Made by a program: the position numbers and the translations under genes. A model generated the notes under the pieces. The model was not told the origin of the DNA. It worked only from the letters and a program-made list of their open reading frames with translations, and did not search any database. A stretch of DNA of 64,000 nt from Sarocladium kiliense (lineage: Eukaryota; Ascomycota; Sordariomycetes; Hypocreales; Sarocladiaceae): contig JAUZTG010000042.1 in the NCBI GenBank assembly GCA_030734395.1, forward strand, positions 2,666,001 through 2,730,000, written 5' to 3'. Shown one piece after another: positions 32,911-43,011 of the stretch (positions within the stretch are counted from its first letter, which is position 1; the number at the start of each line of letters is the position of its first letter).

Positions 32911-34581
32911 ATGACGAATGAGAATAGCCCCCTCCTGGCGGACGAGGATCGTCTTGATAACTCGATCGATAATGACACCGAGACCATACCCAAGACCACG
33001 AGCCGCACTCGCGAGGTTGCCCTCTTCATCTGGGCTCTTCTCGCCACAGCCGCCGTGATCGTCCTCGCGGTCTGGATACAGCACAACCAACAGACCTCAC
33101 GGCACCAGGTTCCCGATAAGAGGAACCTCGTCATGATGGTCAGCGACGGGATGGGTCCAGCCACTTTGTCGCTCACTCGCAGCTACCGACAGCACGTTGA
33201 TGGCCTGCCTATCGACGACACCCTCGTGCTCGATCAGCACTTTTGGGGAACCAGCCGAACCCGCTCCAGCAACTCCCTCGTCACCGATAGTGCAGCTGGT
33301 GCCACAGCTTTCTCCTGTGGCAAGAAGAGCTACAATGGTGCTATCTCTGTCACTCCAGATTACGAGCCTTGCGGTACTGTCCTGGAGGCTGCGAAGCGTG
33401 CTGGGTATCACACCGGTCTCGTTGTCACGACCGACATTACCGACGCCACTCCGGCCTGTTTCGCCAGTCACGTCCTCATGCGTGTCATGGAGGATGACAT
33501 TGCCCTGCAGGAGATCGGTGATGGTGTTCTTGGTCGCTCTGTCGACCTCATGCTCGGTGGCGGACGATGCCACTTCCTACCCAATTCAACAGAAGGCAGC
33601 TGCCGCCTCGATGATGTTGACGTAGTGAAGATGGCCCAGGAGAAATACAACTGGGGCTACACCGACTCTCGGAAAGGCTTTAATGCGCTCAAGGGTGGCA
33701 ACAACCTTCAACTTCCATTCATGGGCCTGTTTGCCTCCAATGACATCCCTTTCGAGCTGGACCGCCGGAATATGAACGATACATATCCTAGCCTCAGCGA
33801 GATGGCTGCCACAGCTCTTCGGGCTCTTGAGCTCGCCACTTCTGACAGCGACAAGGGTTTCTTCCTCATGATCGAAGGGAGCCGAATCGACCACGCCGGC
33901 CACTACAACGATCCGGCGGCTCAGGTCCACGAAGTAATTGAGTACGACCGAGCTTTCAAGGCTGTTCTTGACTTCATCGAGCGTTCCGATACGGAGACTG
34001 TTCTCGTTGCTACCAGTGACCACGAGACTGGTGGCTTAGCTACAGCCATTCAGCCTCCAGGCCACCTTCCTGTCTATAACTGGTACCCCAAGGTCCTCGC
34101 CAATGCCTCTGCATCCTGCGAGCTCCTCGCCGCCCGCTTCCAGGAACATGTTTCTTCCAACCCCATCTCCGACGCCTCGGCCGAGAAGATCAAGTCCTGG
34201 GTCAATGATGAACTCATCGTGTCCGGTCTCGGCATCACCGACGCAACAGAGTCAGAGCTCGATCAATTCCTCGAATTCCCCGCCAGCGCCATTTATCACC
34301 TTACTGATATCATCTCTCTCCGTGCCCACGTCGGCTGGAGCACTCACGGACACACCGCCGTTGATGTCAATATCTACAGTTCGGATCCCAAAGGCCTCAA
34401 CAACGGCTCGCGACGGAACGTAGAGAACACTGATGTGGGTGTCTTTCTGCGGACGTATCTCGATGTAGACGTCGAGGAAATTACCGAGGAGCTGAAGGAG
34501 AAGATGGTTATGCCCGACTTCAATATGTTAAAGCTTGATGCTCCCGTTGATGAATACCACCGCCGCGAGATTCTAGGCTGA
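32911..34581 (+). CDS. PHO8: Vacuolar alkaline phosphatase
   Basis: Single exon, 556 aa, with a good start context (CACCATGA). Repressible-type metal-dependent alkaline phosphatase delivered to the vacuole as a type II membrane protein. Residues 1-36 are cytosolic and acidic, and one span lies at about 37-57 (ALFIWALLATAAVIVLAVWI). The catalytic domain starts at NLVMMVSDGMGPA with metal-binding Asp79. It has the nucleophile motif VTDSAAGATAF (Ser127), SRIDHAGHYND, and the metal ligands TSDHETGG and GWSTHGHTAVD. All active-site motifs are present. Length is normal for fungal Pho8. Removes phosphate from small substrates in the vacuole; in yeast the gene responds to phosphate supply, but no clear control site was identified here. 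Confidence 0.95.
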   Translation: MTNENSPLLADEDRLDNSIDNDTETIPKTTSRTREVALFIWALLATAAVIVLAVWIQHNQQTSRHQVPDKRNLVMMVSDGMGPATLSLTRSYRQHVDGLPIDDTLVLDQHFWGTSRTRSSNSLVTDSAAGATAFSCGKKSYNGAISVTPDYEPCGTVLEAAKRAGYHTGLVVTTDITDATPACFASHVLMRVMEDDIALQEIGDGVLGRSVDLMLGGGRCHFLPNSTEGSCRLDDVDVVKMAQEKYNWGYTDSRKGFNALKGGNNLQLPFMGLFASNDIPFELDRRNMNDTYPSLSEMAATALRALELATSDSDKGFFLMIEGSRIDHAGHYNDPAAQVHEVIEYDRAFKAVLDFIERSDTETVLVATSDHETGGLATAIQPPGHLPVYNWYPKVLANASASCELLAARFQEHVSSNPISDASAEKIKSWVNDELIVSGLGITDATESELDQFLEFPASAIYHLTDIISLRAHVGWSTHGHTAVDVNIYSSDPKGLNNGSRRNVENTDVGVFLRTYLDVDVEEITEELKEKMVMPDFNMLKLDAPVDEYHRREILG

Positions 34582-35008
34582 GCATAGCATACGCGACATG
34601 ATTATGGGATGCGTTTCAGCGACGGCGCTATTGCTTATGGCATGACTTGGACATCAATTTTGGGTAAACTGGGCCTCACAATCATTACATCTGTATACGG
34701 GATACTCTACTTGGACGCTATAGGATCGTGTATAAACACAACGATGGATGCGAGGCACGTAGTTAGAGAAGAGACATAATCAAGTACCATTCGTCATGGT
34801 CTTGCCCTGATATCTAAAGCCGCTAAACTCCCGTCATTCGCCTCGAAAAGCTGGTTTGTTGTTGAAGGTCACTATTCGAATTCACCTAATGAGCCGTAAA
34901 ACAGAGTATCAATCGCTGGATACTTTCCGTGGAAAGAAATGAAGCCCGTTCCGTGATTTCGGTCCAAAGACCCCCGATCCTCCTCACCTTAACACTATAG
35001 CCATTTTT
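34582..35008. other. Tail-to-tail intergenic region
   Basis: Between the alkaline phosphatase and hydrolase-phosphatase gene ends. No gene seen. Confidence 0.4.
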
Positions 35009-36922
35009 TCAGACTGTTGTGTCTGGTGGGTGCTGATCCACGCTGTACCGCACATATAACCTATCCAAGAAGTGCGAGTGCCTGATCCCATTCGGCCTCG
35101 CCTTTGCGAATGTCTCTATGGCATCTTTCACACCGTACCCGCAGCGTTCAACAAGGTAGCACACGAGAAAGTACCCGGTACGGTTGAAGCCATAGTGACA
35201 ATGAACGCCAATGACGCAGCTCTGGCCTTCATCGTCCCACGCTTCCTCCTCACGTCTCTCCGCTTGTGTCGCACGTAGCTTATCGACAAGCTGAATGAAG
35301 GCTTCGACCTCGTCATGCTGGGGCGGGATCTTGGACACAGTAGGGAATTTGTGGTAATGAATGCCCGCACGCTCCAATCCTCCCGAATCGTAGACCGGTT
35401 GATCCTTGGAGATGTCGATCACGTCTTTGATGATTTTACCCCACTTAGCAACGAACTCCTTAGGGCAGTGCACATCATCGGCTTCACGAAGAGTCTTGAG
35501 AGCGCGGAAGATTGGTTTGTCTGCGGGTCCAATAGGATGCGAAACTGGAACCACAGACTTCCATTTGTTCAAATTCTTCACATCCCATTTTCCTTCTCTT
35601 GAAAGGTATTGGAGTTGCCAGCCCAGGGATAGGCGGCCCGTGATATTTTTGGCCAAGAAGTCGGCAATAAGACCTGCGAGCACGCGCACAGAGCGTGGGC
35701 TGTAAAGAAGCGCGTGGGTGGCCGGTGCAGGCATGACCATGGTCTTGATAACCTGCCTAGGGTGACGAGGCAGGGCTGGCACGTCGGCCGGGCTCTCCAG
35801 AGGCGTTGAAGGGTCCTCGTGAGGATCTTCGTGGGGGTCTTGAGATGTCTCATTGATGGCGGTATCTCTGCGCTCGAAGTCCTTTCCTGTGATGTCGTCG
35901 ATGCGTTGAGGGATGTGATCTTCTGGTCGGGTTGAAGCGCTGACTGGGGCAGCCGTGTCTGCCAACAGCTCCTCCGCTTCCTCGTGACCTGTTTGATTCG
36001 AATCCGCATCGTCGACATCGTTCTTAAGGGCCGCCACGATTCTCTTCGCCTCCTCCGGGGATGTGATGTTATCTTTCTCTCCAGCAATGAGATACACCGG
36101 TATCGTCAAAGCAGCCCAGACATCCAGCCCCGGGATCCCACCTTGTGGCTTTCCATCCACGTAGGTTGGAAGTGTGCCAGAGAACATGCGCCTCCATACT
36201 GGTGTCTGACTTTGCTTATTGAACTTGTACTGTAGACGTGCAAGCTCCGGGTCTGGATCGTCGCCAACGAAGCGTTTCACGCTTGGGCTTTCAGTGCCAC
36301 CCATACCATCCCATGTACGCCAAAGGCCAAAAAGCCAGCCAGGAACCCATAGGAAACGCCGTGCGAATGCCACGAACTTCTCATCTTTGGGTCCAGATAT
36401 CGGGCAAATTGCAATGAGACCAGCGACGTATTCGGCCAAATGTGTCGTGTGCTTGACATTTCGGTTTGCAATATATGCAGATACAGCTGTTCCCAGACTG
36501 TGGCCAATAAGTACGACTGGCTGTTCAGCCTCCTTGTCGCGATACTCCTCAACGATTGTTTCCACAAGCTCGGCAAGAGCCTCCATTGAATAAGCCTCCC
36601 AGTCCCTAGGTTCGAATGCGGAGCGACCACCTCCTGGCCAATCCATTGACAGACATGGCGCCAAGTCGATGAGACTACTCAGCAGTGGGTGAAATTGAGC
36701 GACAGATCCCCCAAGGCCTGGGATACAGACCAGCAGGGGCAAGGGACCTGGCAGCTGTTCAGCTTTGGCATGCTGACGAAAGAAGGTACGGATGCGAGGA
36801 TAAGTGAATCGGCTGGTCGTATAGGATTTGAACTCGGAATGGTCCCTGAGGAGAGCAGGGTCGGTTTCGTGAGGATCGAAGGCGAGAGGGTCCAGCGCTT
36901 TGGTATTGTTTTTATCCGCCAT
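35009..36922 (-). CDS. Alpha/beta-hydrolase fused to a capping-triphosphatase-like cysteine phosphatase
   Basis: Single exon, 637 aa from the ATG at 36922 (the frame stays open upstream but has only a TTG). The N-terminal half is an alpha/beta-hydrolase: LPLLVCIPGLGGSVAQFHPL, nucleophile elbow GHSLG with Ser142, an acid in LIAGEKDNITS and a His in PAPATHALLYSPRS, so a full triad is plausible. A disordered acidic insert with DPHEDPHEDP lies between acid and His. The C-terminal ~170 residues are a cysteine phosphatase: VIDISKDQPVYDSGGLERAG, then VHCHYGFNRTGYFLVCYLVE with Cys575 and Arg581 in the CX5R loop, then FAKARPNGI. The HGFNRTG-type loop and following Pro-Gly-Ile-like segment resemble the RNA 5'-triphosphatase part of animal capping enzymes more than MAP-kinase phosphatases. 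No signal peptide or membrane span. The substrate is unknown; phosphorylated RNA, lipid or protein are all possible. Confidence 0.85.
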   Translation of the reverse strand: MADKNNTKALDPLAFDPHETDPALLRDHSEFKSYTTSRFTYPRIRTFFRQHAKAEQLPGPLPLLVCIPGLGGSVAQFHPLLSSLIDLAPCLSMDWPGGGRSAFEPRDWEAYSMEALAELVETIVEEYRDKEAEQPVVLIGHSLGTAVSAYIANRNVKHTTHLAEYVAGLIAICPISGPKDEKFVAFARRFLWVPGWLFGLWRTWDGMGGTESPSVKRFVGDDPDPELARLQYKFNKQSQTPVWRRMFSGTLPTYVDGKPQGGIPGLDVWAALTIPVYLIAGEKDNITSPEEAKRIVAALKNDVDDADSNQTGHEEAEELLADTAAPVSASTRPEDHIPQRIDDITGKDFERRDTAINETSQDPHEDPHEDPSTPLESPADVPALPRHPRQVIKTMVMPAPATHALLYSPRSVRVLAGLIADFLAKNITGRLSLGWQLQYLSREGKWDVKNLNKWKSVVPVSHPIGPADKPIFRALKTLREADDVHCPKEFVAKWGKIIKDVIDISKDQPVYDSGGLERAGIHYHKFPTVSKIPPQHDEVEAFIQLVDKLRATQAERREEEAWDDEGQSCVIGVHCHYGFNRTGYFLVCYLVERCGYGVKDAIETFAKARPNGIRHSHFLDRLYVRYSVDQHPPDTTV

Positions 36923-37701
36923 TGAGTCACAACGCGTGAAGGCAGATGCCACGCGTAACAAGTTAGGATATTGGCTGCGCTGGAATTGGTTCAAGTGTTA
37001 TTCAAAAATTCCTGTGCGGCGATCACTCCTAGCTGTGCTCGGAGGCTGTTATAGCGATGTGTTGTGAGTCCAGCATTCAAGCAGGCCGTTGATGACTTGA
37101 GCTGCCCGCGATGAGGGAAGGCATTCCCCCACGAAGCAGGCACGCCCTGGCAGCCTCAAGGACTTGCGATTCTCAGGGGCCTCTCATGCGGAAAGCATAA
37201 CTCGGATGACGTGGTTCGCAGCCTTGGATCGGAAACACAGGATTGTGAGAACCAGCATCGAGAAATGTCAGATGAGATGAAAGAATGAAGGCCGTTTTAG
37301 CCGTTGTTGGCAGTTGCGCCAGCATATTGGGGCCAACCAGGCGTCATAGTGCAGCCACCTGCGCCCACCATTGGATACTGGCTGTGGACCCCGTTTACGT
37401 ACCACGATGTTTCGATACGCTTGTTTGCAAAGCAGCTACCCGGCACCTATATCGCCTTGGGTGCAGAGTGGTTGCAAAGGCATTGCAGAGGATGCACGGT
37501 CACAGAATTGAGAAAGACATTGACTCGCTATGCTCAATGGATGGCGCATTTGACATTGGGGTTACTCTCTGCCCGAAGATGTTCACGGCGTCGGGCTATT
37601 GCACTCAATACCAACTGCGAAGCCCAAGGAAGCTTCCCAATGACCTTATTGATGATATCCTGAATTTTGATACAATATTACACATTCTCACATTAGAAAG
37701 C
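36923..37701. other. Intergenic, no gene seen
   Basis: A 200-codon plus-strand frame starts at 37285 but most of its 3' half lies antisense to the NDUFAF3-like exon and it has no domain. The region holds the hydrolase promoter and the 3' UTR of the next gene. Confidence 0.4.
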
Positions 37702-38447
37702 TCATTCGTCAGAGACACTTTCTACTCCAACTCCGTCTTTCAAGCCAATGGGTATCAGAACAGCTGCCACATCTGCCACTCCCCTCTCCGTTGCCAGCAA
37801 GTTGAATTGCGCTGCTGCGTTCCGCGTGTCCAGCACCTCAACCCTCATTCCCAACGCCGAAACCGCTTTCCTCGTATCTGGGCTTAAAGGCGCGATGCTC
37901 TTTCCTGTACCGATAATAAGAAGGTCTGCAACCCAATGTTAGCGTATCGTCGAACTTGTCAGGCAGACTTGTGAACCGAATCAGACTTACCTGGCCGCGG
38001 CCACAGCACATCAAAAACCCCAAATGCCTCCGCGGGCAAATCAAACTGCCCTTTCTTGTTCACGAGGTTCTTGTGTCCCAAAATTTCCCAAGGCTTCCAC
38101 TCAAAGGCTTCACCGTCCACCAGCAGCGCGCCGCTGCCACCCGTGATTGTCGCTCCGCTATTGAGCCCGAAACCATCGTGCATGCACACATCGACCGACG
38201 TTGCCGGTGCAGGTGTATTTCCCAGTACATCGAAATCATTGAGGCTCATAGAAGAGCCATCTGAGTGACCCTCAGAAGCACGAAGGGCACGTCTTGAGCT
38301 GTGGAATGACCGTCTTGTGGTGGGGAGGATGTCGACGTGGTCGCGAAAGGGCTGTGTCTGGAAGAATGGTCGGGGTAGAGCGGTGCGAGTCGCTCTGAGC
38401 ATGGTGCGTGATGCGCTGCATCGGCATATCGGGTTGCGCAATGCCAT
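37702..38447 (-). CDS. NDUFAF3-like complex I assembly factor
   Basis: complement(join(37702..37925, 37991..38447)), 226 aa. The 65-nt intron (GTAAGT..GCAG) joins in phase. Mitochondrial protein of the Mth938/DUF498 fold that helps build complex I together with NDUFAF4 in animals. The N-terminus has no acidic residues for ~30 aa and carries RRSFHSSRRALRAS, a typical mitochondrial presequence and cleavage region. The mature part has GFGLNSGATITGGSGALLVD, the motif DLLIIGTGKSIAPLSPDTRK and VEVLDTRNAAAQFNLLATER, the family's signature. Two ATGs are possible, 38447 and 38402; both leave a targeting peptide, and the first has the better context (ACCATGG). Confidence 0.9.
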
Positions 38448-39081
38448 GGTCCCGGATGTGATGTGGAAGCAGTCTGCGTCAAGAACGAAGTTAAGACGCG
38501 GCGCGAAGTTCCGGTGGACATTGAAATTTGAGACCGCCGTACGGCACGTCATGATCCTAGCGTCCTCCCCTGCACCACCACCCAAGTATGCACGCTTTAG
38601 CTGATCACTAGACGACTTCCACGGCAATTTCTAAATACCATAGGGATAATCTACCTTACTTTGGTAGTGAGCGTTCGTCCCTAGGGTGTTCTTGACATAT
38701 CACGCGTTTAGCCTGCACAATCATGACTCGCTGGATGGTGCCGTCTTGATGTTCGTTTTCATTCAAATCACCAAGGGGAGAATCGCAGTCCGAAGACAGC
38801 AGAAGACAGGCCTTTCTGGACAAGTCCCCGATGTACCATGCAGTCCCTTTTGCCCTATTGAACACCAAAGCAATGAACCGTAGCTCCTCCCCACCGATCC
38901 TCGAGTCACCAACCGAAGCCCCTCCCTCATCCCCTCTCCGTCTTTTCCTTCAGCTTCGAAGAGGGGAGGCGAGGAACGAAAAAAGACGAGGGGCCTGAAG
39001 ACATCTCCCTCTCCCAAAGTTCCGAAAATCTCAGGAATAACAAAACATTTGTATTTTGGCGCTTGTGATTCTGCTTTTCGT
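38448..39081. other. Intergenic region
   Basis: Contains the upstream part of the NDUFAF3-like gene and the 3' UTR of the ribosomal protein gene. Open frames here (for example 38763-39017 minus) look accidental. Confidence 0.4.
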
Positions 39082-39781
39082 TTACTTCTTCTTCTGGCCA
39101 GACTCCTGCTCCTTCAGAACCTTCTTGACGATCTTCTGCTCCTCGATCAGGAAGGCGCGGACGATGCGGTCCCGGACGCAGTTACCGCATCGAGAACCAC
39201 CGTAGGCGCGCTGGACGGTCTTCTTGGGCTTGGAGATCTGGGAGTACTCGCGGGGACGGAGAGCAGGGACCTGTGGAGTGACAATGTCAGCAAACCTGTC
39301 TGTGAAAGAAAAGAATTGTCGAATCAGGTTCTCGACGGCATGGCTTGCAGCACAGAATTTGGCCGGGATGTTTGTCGCAGGTGATCAAATCCCCAATTCA
39401 CGTCCACTACCCCAGCTTGTCGTTGTTGTCGATCGTACTCGGGTGCCATGCCGTCGATTGCTTGTCTGGGTCCTCCGCATCGCATCAGGGTCGACTTACG
39501 CCAGAGAGCTTGGAGCCGCAGTCACCGCACTTGGGGACAGTGCCGCGCTTCTTGATGTGCAGAAGGCGAAGCTCACCACCGGGAGTCTTAACGACTCGGG
39601 TCCGGTTGGAGCGAGTGTTGTAGCTAAGGAATCACCACTGTCAGCCGCCTGATCATAACTTCAGTCCCGTCACGGTCGATCGAGTTTTGTAATTCGTTTT
39701 GTCGCTCGATACCGTTGGCGAAGGAGAGGTAATCGTCACTCACGGGTTGCGGCGGCGGTAGGTGACTCGTTGGGGCGCCAT
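39082..39781 (-). CDS. RPL34: Large-subunit ribosomal protein eL34
   Basis: complement(join(39082..39270, 39500..39623, 39744..39781)), 116 aa, three exons with introns of 229 and 120 nt, all in phase. Exon 1 encodes [13 protein letters not shown]. Then come [19 protein letters not shown] and the CxxC pair in [12 protein letters not shown]. Exon 3 encodes [20 protein letters not shown], the second CxxC-type pair [20 protein letters not shown], and a Lys-rich end. Every family block is present. The long first exon-proximal introns and small first exon are typical of fungal ribosomal protein genes, which often carry regulatory introns near the ATG. Confidence 0.96.
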
Positions 39782-40294
39782 TTTTGCTGATGTTGCTGGG
39801 TGATGCGGTTGAGGAGGGATCTCAGAGCGAGGAATTTCGAGATTCAAATTTTGTGTGGGTGGGAAGAATGGGTTGTGCGGCGAATCAGACCAGCAAGTGG
39901 GATCCACTTTTGTAAGTCACGTGACTGGTTCCTGCTTCACGAGCAAGACGACTCTGGCGAACACATTGTTTTTTCATCCGTCTTCGGACCTTCGAGGCAT
40001 TGGTCTCAGAGGAAATTTTGGACCGTCCAATATATCATGATCTTGAGCGGCCGCAATGAAGCTAAGATGGTGGGCTGTTGCGAGGTATTTCGCAGGAATC
40101 TACGAGTGGGCATCAACACTCTCAACCCAGCGCATGTGAACGGACTGGAAGCATGCACTACCAGTCTTCGAAGGCATTTGTTCAAGTAACTCGATTACCA
40201 CAAACATAGAAAGCCAAGAGGGTAATGTAAGACGCCCCATCAATGATGCGGAATCATGTGCAGGCATAAGTCATGATTCGTCAATTTCGAAAAC
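39782..40294. other. Intergenic, RPL34 promoter region
   Basis: About 500 bases upstream of RPL34. No gene seen. Confidence 0.4.
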
Positions 40295-40803
40295 CTAGTA
40301 CGCCTGTTTCGGATCCAAAGCAAACCAGTCTGGGTTCTCTGTATGCCTCCATGGTGTAATCCCTGATGGGTCCTTCTCTCGGCTCTCCTTCGCGTGCGAC
40401 AAAGCCTGCTGGCTCTGCACATCGTGCATAAGCTGATTGAACTCCTGCACTGCCGCCTGAGACTCTGCAATTGCTGCTTTGAATGCACTGAACATTGCAT
40501 CGGCTGTTGAAATTATCACCAGTGAGTTAGGTGTGTCCAAATTCCAGCTGGGAGGGGGGAGGAACACACGAGTCGGGTGAGGTTTCGCCAACGGCTCAAG
40601 CATCTTTGGGATGGCATCGCGTAGATTGCGCACCTGTTGGATTCAGCACATCAGCACAGGCAGAGCGACGATGAGCTGTTGGGTCTGACGCTACTGACCT
40701 TGATGTGCAGAAGCTTTAAGCGCTTCATAGCCGCCTCAAGCCTGGCTTCGTCCCAGACCTCCTGGCCGCCAGCACCAGCCTGCGCCGGAGCTTGCAACTC
40801 CAT
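40295..40803 (-). CDS. Small helical nuclear-type protein, possibly a Mediator subunit
   Basis: complement(join(40295..40503, 40570..40633, 40699..40803)), 125 aa, two introns of 66 and 65 nt, both in phase. The second intron (GTGTGT..ACAG, CTAAC branch) removes an in-frame but unlike-protein segment. The start MELQAPAQAGAGGQEVWDEA leads into heptad-like helices (RLEAAMKRLKLLHIKVRNLRDAI and FKAAIAESQAAVQEFNQLMH). The end DPSGITPWRHTENPDW is Trp-rich. The layout (charged helix, PKMLEPLAKPHPTP, second helix, GITPW end) reminds me of a small fungal family I loosely associate with Mediator, but I cannot confirm it. The gene structure is well supported; the function is a guess. Confidence 0.6.
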
Positions 40804-42312
40804 GACAAGGACAACTGCAGGCACGAATGCGCAACGATGAGGCCAGTCGTACAAGGCGCGTTGTGAAGGTCAGGCTGTAGTCTGCGGCGAGTTGCGAGGC
40901 GACAAGGCGAACACCCTGCTGATGCTTAGAGTTCCTGGCCGCGGCGACGCGCCTCCTGGTATATAAGCTCCCTAACCTGGACTACTGGTGCATCCAGCCG
41001 AGATAAGGCGTTGTGCCGGGGATGTGAAGTTGAGGGTCGGGGAATGTATCAGAACATGTGCATGTAACACAGCATATAACGCTGTATCACCTGCGTAGCA
41101 CGACAGTTGCCGAGAATGTTTGTGGTATTCTAAGTCGAAGCTGGGTTGCGTGTCGCTCTGAGCCGGGGTACTCAAGGGAGAGGACATCACGTGGTCCCTC
41201 ACTCTGTATCGATGAGCACAACCTACAATCCCTCAAAAGGCAACATTCACGCGACACATGACTTTTCAGCCCAAGGCAGCTGTGAATCAAAGCAAGGCCT
41301 TGGTTTTACTGTGACAACATCCGAATCGTCGGGAAGGGAAGAGAGGCGACCCTGAGTCCTTCGGCTAGGTCACATGACCGCAGCCGGCGTTCTCCAGGTG
41401 TCCAACAAGCAACCACCGTTTGTGGGATGCAGCTGGAAAAGGATCCGGATTCCCCTCTCCGGAGATCTTGTCTCTCCCTCCAGATCGGCCAACTCTGCTT
41501 TGGTACGTGCCTGCCCTCGAGACGGATTGCAGTCAATGGACAGCTGCAGTGTACTAATCAATGGGGAGCCACCTACAACAAAGCCCATTTGAACCCCTGC
41601 CCTCTCTCATCCGCACGCCCCTCCTTCTGCCAAAAGCGTACCCCGCCAAATCAGCGTCAATCAACCCAGTGCGAGAAAGCCCCCGACGCGGTGGAGCCTG
41701 TCGTCCGCCCGCACTTTTCAGACTGTGCGCAGCCCGCAGAATCAACACCAGACATCAACCTGTCAACAGTGCGGATTGCGCCTCTTTCGCGGGCCCAGCC
41801 TCTCATTCGTACAGTACGAATACTTGCGCGCCTGCGCAACCACCTGCAACCTCATCCCGCCCTTCACACGCCTCCCGTCGTACTTCACCCCGGGCTCCAG
41901 GCTCGCACACGCCGCGCCAGGTGCTGCATCTCGCAGCTTTGCAGAGTGCTGCAGGAGCCTCGCGCTTCTCCGTCTGCGTGGCGCCAAACAAGCAGCCTCA
42001 CACGCCCATTTCTGATTCTGGGTGTCGCGGGCGCACACGCCCAGGCGCGGGCTTCTAAGTCCTTGTCGCCTCCCTCTCGCTCTCTTCTTGCATGCGACAT
42101 CACTGCATGTGAAAACACACGATATATCATCCAGAGCTGCCCTCTTCTCATTGGGCTGGCGATCCTCATCCTCTCTTGTCTCCTGACAGTATAAGCTGCC
42201 CTCTGCCTGCATTCCATTATACCTTCATCCCTTCTCACCTTCTCGTCGCTTTGACCTTTGTCAAGCTATCATCTGCTCCTCTATCATCTCGATTGGTTCA
42301 CTTCGACCATCC
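40804..42312. promoter_or_regulatory. Divergent intergenic region with long CT-rich leader
   Basis: 1.5 kb between two genes read away from each other. The right half (41580-42312) is C-rich with many CCT/CTC units, typical of a long 5' leader of the FAR1-type gene. It has overlapping open frames on both strands with no domains. Confidence 0.45.
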
Positions 42313-43011
42313 ATGTTGGTCGACCCTTCCCAGCGATATCCTCTCACACCGGGATCAACAGGCGCCACTTCTGTCAACGACGGCACGATGCCTAGTACAC
42401 CACCACCCAACATGCTTGCGCCGCCTGAAGGCATCTATCGATCCTTCGAGGACTTAATGATCTCCGTTCAGCGTGTAGCTAAGGAGCAAGGCTACGGTAT
42501 CGTGAAGTTGCGGGCCTCAAACTACCGCGACAGCAAGCCTACCCGATATGACCTTGTCTGTGATCGTGGAGGTGTCAAGTATACGAGCACGGCCAAGAAG
42601 CGCAATCCCTCTACTCGCAAAATCGACTGTCCTTTTCGTGCAAAGGCTGTCTGTGAGGTTCAACTCGGCAACCAATGGCGCTTCGCGGTTCAGGAATCGC
42701 GGCACAACCACGAGGCGCGTGTATCGTCTACTACACCCACCCAAGAGGCGGCTCCAATTAACTCCAGCATACGCTCACTCACTCACAAGGTAGAGAGGCT
42801 AAGCCATGACTTGAGCTCGTCAATGGAGTACATCAAACGTACTCTGGAGGGGATCGAGAAGCGTTTGGACAATCTTGATGCACGAGGCGGCGGCTACGAA
42901 CCTCGCTTCCAGCACATCGAGCAACGGCTCCAGAACGTGGAAGGTCCGAGGATGGACGGCATGGGAATGGATGACGTGGAGACTCGCCTGCTGGCTTCGT
43001 CGATTGTGTAG
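42313..43011 (+). CDS. FAR1-type (WRKY-GCM1-like) zinc-binding DNA-binding protein
   Basis: Single exon, 232 aa. A short disordered N-terminus with PLTPGSTGATS is followed by a FAR1-like domain (about 45-140): SFEDLMISVQRVAKEQGYG, then KLRASNYRDSKPTRYDLVCD, a zinc-ligand set Cys in DLVCDRGG, Cys in KIDCPFRA and His-x-His in SRHNHEAR. This domain is the N-terminal DNA-binding part of MULE transposases and was domesticated in fungal and plant regulators. No transposase core (DDE) follows; instead there is a coiled-coil stretch (VERLSHDLSSSMEYIKRTLE and HIEQRLQNVE). Probably a stand-alone nuclear DNA-binding protein that dimerises. Targets unknown. Confidence 0.8.
   Translation: MLVDPSQRYPLTPGSTGATSVNDGTMPSTPPPNMLAPPEGIYRSFEDLMISVQRVAKEQGYGIVKLRASNYRDSKPTRYDLVCDRGGVKYTSTAKKRNPSTRKIDCPFRAKAVCEVQLGNQWRFAVQESRHNHEARVSSTTPTQEAAPINSSIRSLTHKVERLSHDLSSSMEYIKRTLEGIEKRLDNLDARGGGYEPRFQHIEQRLQNVEGPRMDGMGMDDVETRLLASSIV

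Noticed and set aside
37285..37887. 200-codon plus-strand frame
   Set aside because: Partly antisense to the well-supported NDUFAF3-like exon 2 and without domain or coding-like composition.
41427..42212. Three long overlapping frames (255, 165 and 149 codons)
   Set aside because: C-rich leader sequence keeps several frames open on both strands at once; no domain, and it lies directly before the FAR1-type start codon.
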